Shown here piece by piece: positions 29,805 through 34,150 of a stretch of 34,150 bases of DNA. This DNA comes from Chryseobacterium gleum (GTDB lineage: Bacteria; Bacteroidota; Bacteroidia; NS11-12g; UBA955). The notes under the pieces were generated by a model. That model saw nothing but the letters and a program-made list of their open reading frames with translations. It was not told where the DNA came from and did no database searches. The DNA is taken from positions 1 through 34,150 of the forward strand of contig CAMBTR010000006.1 in assembly GCA_945870885.1 (NCBI GenBank). The letters are read 5' to 3'. The position numbers were made by a program, and so were the translations under genes. Numbering within the stretch: position 1 is the first letter of the stretch; each line of letters begins with the position of its first letter.

Positions 29805-31097
29805 ATGAAGAAAAAACGCATTCTTTGGATTTCCATAATTTCACTCGTTGTCTTGGTCGTTGTTGCCATGGTGATGAAAGGCGGTAAAAAAGATTTAGAA
29901 GTTGAATCGGTAAAGGTGGAGAATCGCACAATCACGGAAATTGTGAGTGTGACGGGCAAAATTCAGCCTGAAAGCGAAGTGAAAATCAGTGCGGATGTGA
30001 GTGGGGAGATTATCGATATGATGGTTCATGAGGGCGATAGTGTCACCAAAGGACAACTGTTGTTGCGCATCAACCCTGAATTGTATGAAACGGCGATGTC
30101 GCAGTTGAAAGCCAACCTCGACAATACAAAAGCGGCCTTGGCTGGGTCTGAAGCGCAGTTGATCAAAGCGAAGGCGGCCTATGACCAAGCGGGGCTTACA
30201 TTTAAGAGGCAGAAGACTTTGCACGAGCAAAAAGTGATATCGGAACAAGAATGGGAAACAGCACAATCGCAGTATGAATTTGCGAAGGCGGATTTTGAAT
30301 CGGCAGGAAAATCGGTATTGGGGTCGCGTTACAATGTTCAAAGTGTAGCGGCGAGATTGGAAGAGGGTAGAAGAAATTTAGGAAGGACCAGTATTTATGC
30401 GCCGGCTTCGGGTACGGTGACGCATTTGACATCTGAAAAGGGTGAAAGGGTGGTTGGTACGGCTCAGATGGCGGGTACTGAAATCATGCGAATATCGAAT
30501 ATGAATGTGATGGAAGTGCAGGTGAATGTGAATGAGAACGATATTGTGAAGATTCATCGTGGCGACAGTGCGGATGTGAAGGTGGATGCATACGACAATC
30601 GAGTTTTTAAGGGCGTGGTGACGGAAATTGCGAATTCAGCGGTGTTCAATTCCGCGCAAAATATGAGCGACCAGGTAACCAATTTTGTGGTGAAAATTCG
30701 TTTGGCGCCGAGCAGTTATCCCGATTTGATTAAGAAAGGGGAGTTTCCATTTTTGCCGGGGATGACGGCCAGCGTGGATGTGAAAACGAATACAAAAGCG
30801 GGAGTGATTGCGGTTCCTATTGCGGCGGTAACGACAAGAAATCCAGTCATTGATGCTTCGGCGAAGGGTGGTGTGGTGAATGCTGCGGCTAAGACGCCAA
30901 CTTCAGGGGTCCAAACTTGGGTGTTCTTATATAACGGCGGCAAAGCGAAGGCGGTTGAGGTAAAAACGGGACTTCAGGATTTGGACTATTACGAAGTGAT
31001 TTCGGGTCTAAAAGTGGGCGATGAGGTGGTTTCGGGTCCAAGCATGGCGATTGCCAAGACCTTGAATGATGGGGATCGACTAAAAAAGAAGAAATAA
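29805..31097 (+). CDS. HlyD/MacA-type efflux periplasmic adaptor
   Basis: N-terminal TM, VTGKIQPESEVKISADVSGEIIDMMVHEGDSVTKGQLLLRINPELYE, coiled-coil, SIYAPASGTVTHLTSEKGERVVGTAQMAGTEIMRISNM. Confidence 0.93.
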   Translation: MKKKRILWISIISLVVLVVVAMVMKGGKKDLEVESVKVENRTITEIVSVTGKIQPESEVKISADVSGEIIDMMVHEGDSVTKGQLLLRINPELYETAMSQLKANLDNTKAALAGSEAQLIKAKAAYDQAGLTFKRQKTLHEQKVISEQEWETAQSQYEFAKADFESAGKSVLGSRYNVQSVAARLEEGRRNLGRTSIYAPASGTVTHLTSEKGERVVGTAQMAGTEIMRISNMNVMEVQVNVNENDIVKIHRGDSADVKVDAYDNRVFKGVVTEIANSAVFNSAQNMSDQVTNFVVKIRLAPSSYPDLIKKGEFPFLPGMTASVDVKTNTKAGVIAVPIAAVTTRNPVIDASAKGGVVNAAAKTPTSGVQTWVFLYNGGKAKAVEVKTGLQDLDYYEVISGLKVGDEVVSGPSMAIAKTLNDGDRLKKKK

Positions 31098-31146
31098 CTT
31101 TTACACAAAATACCAACCTATAGGGTAGGTTTCTTACACAAAACAT

Positions 31147-31154
31147 TATTTTTG
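31147..31154 (+). promoter_or_regulatory. Candidate -7 box TATTTTTG for the riboswitch transcript
   Basis: TAnnTTTG match immediately 5' of the cobalamin riboswitch. Confidence 0.4.
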
Positions 31155-31350
31155 TGGTGTTGCTAGGTTCGATTGTGGATGGCTAATTCACATCGATGAA
31201 AAGGGAACTTCGGTGAAAAACCGAGACTGTACCCGCAGCTGTAACTCCAGATCAAACATTGTTTGATTTATATTTTGGGCATCTAACGCCACTGTGTAAC
31301 AACGGGAAGGCGCCCAAGATGGAGAAGTCAGAAGACCTGCCTGATAACAC
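31155..31350 (+). ncRNA. Cobalamin (B12) riboswitch
   Basis: Conserved blocks in order: gaaaaGGGAActtcGGTGAAAaaCCgagaCTGtaCCCGCagCTGTAA, gCCACTGtgtaacaacGGGAAGGCgc, GAAGtCAGaAGACCTGCCTgataac; directly upstream of a BtuB-like receptor. Confidence 0.93.
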
Positions 31351-31392
31351 TATTGCACGCTTTCGGGATAAAGGCGCAGCGAGGAATCGGGC

Positions 31393-33384
31393 GTGCTTTG
31401 CGTTCCCGTATCTTCTCTCACTTTTCTCGTTTTTGTGCCAACGCAATCTATGTTTGCCTTGTGCGCCATATCGCTCCTATCTGTGGTTTCGGAAATTACT
31501 CCGAAGACAGATTCTGTTTCTCGCAAGTTGGAGTTGATAAAGCCTGTAGATACAGTGTTTGTTCATGTACAACGCATCGATTTTGCCACTTTGGGCAGGG
31601 TGGTGAGAGATTATCAGGCGGGGAACGATGATCGTTCGTTGACATCGGCTTTGGGCGGTGCGGGGGTATTTTTTAAGCAATACGGTGTTGCTGGTTCTAG
31701 TACGATTTCTCGTCGTGGCGCCGATGCAAATCAAACTCAGGTGAATTGGAATGGCTTGCCGGTAAATAATGCCATGCTCGGGATGACGGATTTCAATACG
31801 CTGTTGAATTGGGGAAATACGGAAATGTTTCTTGTTGAGGGTGGGAATTCGGCCAGTGTGGGTAGTGGAAGTATGGGCGGGACGCTGTTTTTGAGAAATG
31901 GGGTCGCTTTTGGATCTTCCAAGGCATTTGAACAAAAATCCAAGTTGCTTAGTACCATAGGAAGTTTTGGCGAGCGCAATGTTGCTGCCGATGTTTCTGT
32001 GCACAATCGTAATTTGATGGTTCAGGTTTCGGCTTTGCGATTTGAATCCAATAATGCGTTTCACTTTTCTGATTTAGGGTTAGATATTCCAAGTCGTTTG
32101 ATGGAAAATGCCCATCGGGAGCAGTCGATGCTTCGCTCGGTGATGGCATATAATAAGGGCGCACATTATTTGAAGGCGGTGACGGAATTTGCCACAATGC
32201 AACGACAGTTGGGTTTGGCATTGGGTTCGTTTCAGGCCTTGGGCCGACAAGACGACAATAACATGCGATCGGTGTTGGAATACATTTATCAGCCAAATCG
32301 AGGGTTTTCGGCTACGCATCGACTGGGGTATGTGAAGGATCAAATCAATTATTTTTCATCGCCGAGCGATAATAAAGGCAGTTTGAGCATTGGGAAGACG
32401 GTGCATTTTCAAAGTGAGTTTTATCGGATTTGGGGAATTTGGAAAGCATTTTTGGGGAATGACATACAATTTCAGCAAGCTCATTCTGAGTATTACTTGG
32501 GATGGTCTTCACGGGTATTGCCCGCCTCTTTGATTGGATTGAGTGCATCAAAAGGGAAAACATCTTACGGTTTCAACGGTCGTTATGAATGGCATGAAAA
32601 AGTGCCTACCATGGGATTGTCGTTTGTATATCAAGCATCAAAACAAGGTTCGATCAAAGCCAATGTGCACAGCAGTTTCCGTCGTCCTACGTTGAATGAT
32701 TTATTTTGGGTAACCGGTGGTATGGCGCAGGGATTAAAGCCAGAAAAGGGCAAGGGTGCTGAGGTGGGTTATTTGTTGAAGTGGTTGCCGAATGTGTTGT
32801 GGAAACAAAATCGGGTGGATGAAAATCGATGGGTGGGGCAATCGGAGCTGACGTTTTATTATCGGACAGTGGATCAGCCTATTTTGTGGGTGCCCAAGGG
32901 TACGTATTGGTTTGCTACGAATTTATCGGGTGGCGGTATTTATGTCGGTGGGCAATTGAGTGCTTCGCTAAAATATCAAATGGGAGACAAAGGCTCGGTG
33001 ATACTAAAATCGAATGTGGACAGGGTGAGCAGCAGAGTGAAACAGACACCGGAGTCGATGGCGTATCAACAGATTTTTGTTCCTGATTGGAATGGGAATG
33101 CGTATTTGGGGTTTGAGAATTTGCGCTTTGAGACGGGAATCGGAATGGATTATACGGGACGAAGGTTTATTCAGACAGACAATTTGGAATCGTTAAATCC
33201 TTTTGCGTTGGTGAATCTGCAATTTGGTTTGAGAAAGGTTGTATTGCCTATGGGGATGATGTTGCAGGGGAAGTTAGAGTTGTTGAATGTGTTAAACCAA
33301 GAATATGTGAATATGCCAGGTCGGCCGATGCCGGGAAGGGCTGTCAGAATGACTTTGGTAATTAAATCGAATCAATCAAAATGA
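31393..33384 (+). CDS. btuB: TonB-dependent receptor, BtuB-like vitamin B12 transporter (start uncertain: GTG 31393 or ATG 31450)
   Basis: Plug-domain sequence SLTSALGGAGVFFKQYGVAGSSTISRRGADANQTQVNWNGLPVNNAMLGMTDFNTL and beta-barrel with C-terminal LELLNVLNQEYVNMPGRPMPGRAVRMTLVI; follows a cobalamin riboswitch. Confidence 0.88.
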   Translation: MLCVPVSSLTFLVFVPTQSMFALCAISLLSVVSEITPKTDSVSRKLELIKPVDTVFVHVQRIDFATLGRVVRDYQAGNDDRSLTSALGGAGVFFKQYGVAGSSTISRRGADANQTQVNWNGLPVNNAMLGMTDFNTLLNWGNTEMFLVEGGNSASVGSGSMGGTLFLRNGVAFGSSKAFEQKSKLLSTIGSFGERNVAADVSVHNRNLMVQVSALRFESNNAFHFSDLGLDIPSRLMENAHREQSMLRSVMAYNKGAHYLKAVTEFATMQRQLGLALGSFQALGRQDDNNMRSVLEYIYQPNRGFSATHRLGYVKDQINYFSSPSDNKGSLSIGKTVHFQSEFYRIWGIWKAFLGNDIQFQQAHSEYYLGWSSRVLPASLIGLSASKGKTSYGFNGRYEWHEKVPTMGLSFVYQASKQGSIKANVHSSFRRPTLNDLFWVTGGMAQGLKPEKGKGAEVGYLLKWLPNVLWKQNRVDENRWVGQSELTFYYRTVDQPILWVPKGTYWFATNLSGGGIYVGGQLSASLKYQMGDKGSVILKSNVDRVSSRVKQTPESMAYQQIFVPDWNGNAYLGFENLRFETGIGMDYTGRRFIQTDNLESLNPFALVNLQFGLRKVVLPMGMMLQGKLELLNVLNQEYVNMPGRPMPGRAVRMTLVIKSNQSK

Positions 33385-34150
33385 AAAAATATATGAAAAT
33401 GCGTGTTTTGTCACTTGTCGTTGCACTTATGGGTGCCTCGACCGTTAGCGGTCAGACTATCACAGAGGGTTTCGAAACGATGCCTATGGATTCTGGAACT
33501 GTATTGAATGGAAGTCGTGGAGAACGCGATATTATATTGCATCCCAAAGGCCCTTTTGTTTCACACATGCCTGTTTTGTGGGATACTTCCTTCGGTGGCT
33601 ATTGGGCTGCGGGATGGGCGGTTTCTCGGAAGTTAGATGGTTCGGGTGGAGCATCGGATTTTGCAAAACACTTATATTGTGCCAAGCCGGGCTATGGTTC
33701 TGAGAAAAATATGGCTGGCAAATACGATGGCAAAGCGTTTGCCATTGGGATGAACGGTTCCTTTTTTGTTTCTGAGGCGGGTCCTGGAAGTGGAATTTTG
33801 GGATTTAAAATCGCCAATACCACTTTTGCTTACAATAGCATGAAATCGGGAGATGCCTTTGCCAAGAAGTTTGGTGGGGCTTCGGGGAACGATGCGGATA
33901 GTTTTGTTTTGAAAATTTCGGCCTTTCATAGGGGTCAGTTTTTGTTCAGCAAGCGAGTGATTTTGGCGGATTTTCGTTTTGCGAATAATGCAAAAGATTA
34001 TATTTTAGATAGTTGGGCAATCGTTGATTTGTCGATGCCTCAAAAGGAAGTGGGTCCGCGCGACAGCTTTGTATTTGAGTTGATGAGTTCTGATAACGGT
34101 CAGTTTGGAATGAATACACCGGGATTTTTCGCCATCGACGAGGTGATTGC
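33381..34150 (+). CDS. DUF4465 domain-containing secreted protein (3' end cut by window)
   Basis: Manual translation (absent from the ORF track because no stop is reached): MKKYMKMRVLSLVVALMGASTVSGQTITEGFETMP...GILGFKIANTTFAYNSMKSGDAFAKKFGGASGNDADSFVLKISAF...ILADFRFANNAKDYILDSWAIVDLS...FELMSSDNGQFGMNTPGFFAIDEVI, matching the DUF4465 pattern; ATGA overlap with btuB stop. Confidence 0.88.
   Translation, partial: MKKYMKMRVLSLVVALMGASTVSGQTITEGFETMPMDSGTVLNGSRGERDIILHPKGPFVSHMPVLWDTSFGGYWAAGWAVSRKLDGSGGASDFAKHLYCAKPGYGSEKNMAGKYDGKAFAIGMNGSFFVSEAGPGSGILGFKIANTTFAYNSMKSGDAFAKKFGGASGNDADSFVLKISAFHRGQFLFSKRVILADFRFANNAKDYILDSWAIVDLSMPQKEVGPRDSFVFELMSSDNGQFGMNTPGFFAIDEVI

Noticed and set aside
31116-31132. 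AACCTA-TAGGG-TAGGTT after the HlyD-family gene as a terminator
   Set aside because: Weak 6-bp stem without a U-tract; not called.

Overview
This is a chromosomal window from a Bacteroidota genome, judging by gene content, TAnnTTTG-type promoter boxes, and DUF5606, DUF5723, DUF6913-like and DUF4465 proteins. It holds about 22 confidently readable genes. From left to right: a mevalonate/isoprenoid block (GYDIA-type GHMP kinase, mvaD, mevalonate kinase, UbiA-type prenyltransferase), priA, 4-hydroxyphenylpyruvate dioxygenase, a secreted protein of unknown function, an M3 oligoendopeptidase, DUF5606, a dicarboxylate/cation symporter, an HldD-like epimerase, a 1240-aa NtrY-like histidine kinase, a minus-strand operon ligA-DUF6913-dapA-ruvB-queG, a SlyD-like FKBP, a short (989 aa) DnaE-type polymerase, a DUF5723 outer-membrane protein, a TolC/HlyD efflux pair, and a cobalamin riboswitch followed by a BtuB-like receptor and a DUF4465 protein cut by the window edge. 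I saw no rRNA, tRNA, CRISPR array, IS element or prophage. The most unusual signal is a set of long, near-perfect palindromes inside conserved protein-coding sequence of two replication genes. dnaE has three consecutive stems of 17 bp with one bulge, 13 bp and 18 bp within about 125 nt. priA has a 17-bp stem with one bulge, an 8-bp stem, and a perfect 88-nt four-way junction (a 9-bp outer stem enclosing three perfect hairpins). They sit where local G/C strand skew shifts sharply. The second most useful signal is the riboswitch-controlled B12 locus with a translationally coupled DUF4465 protein.
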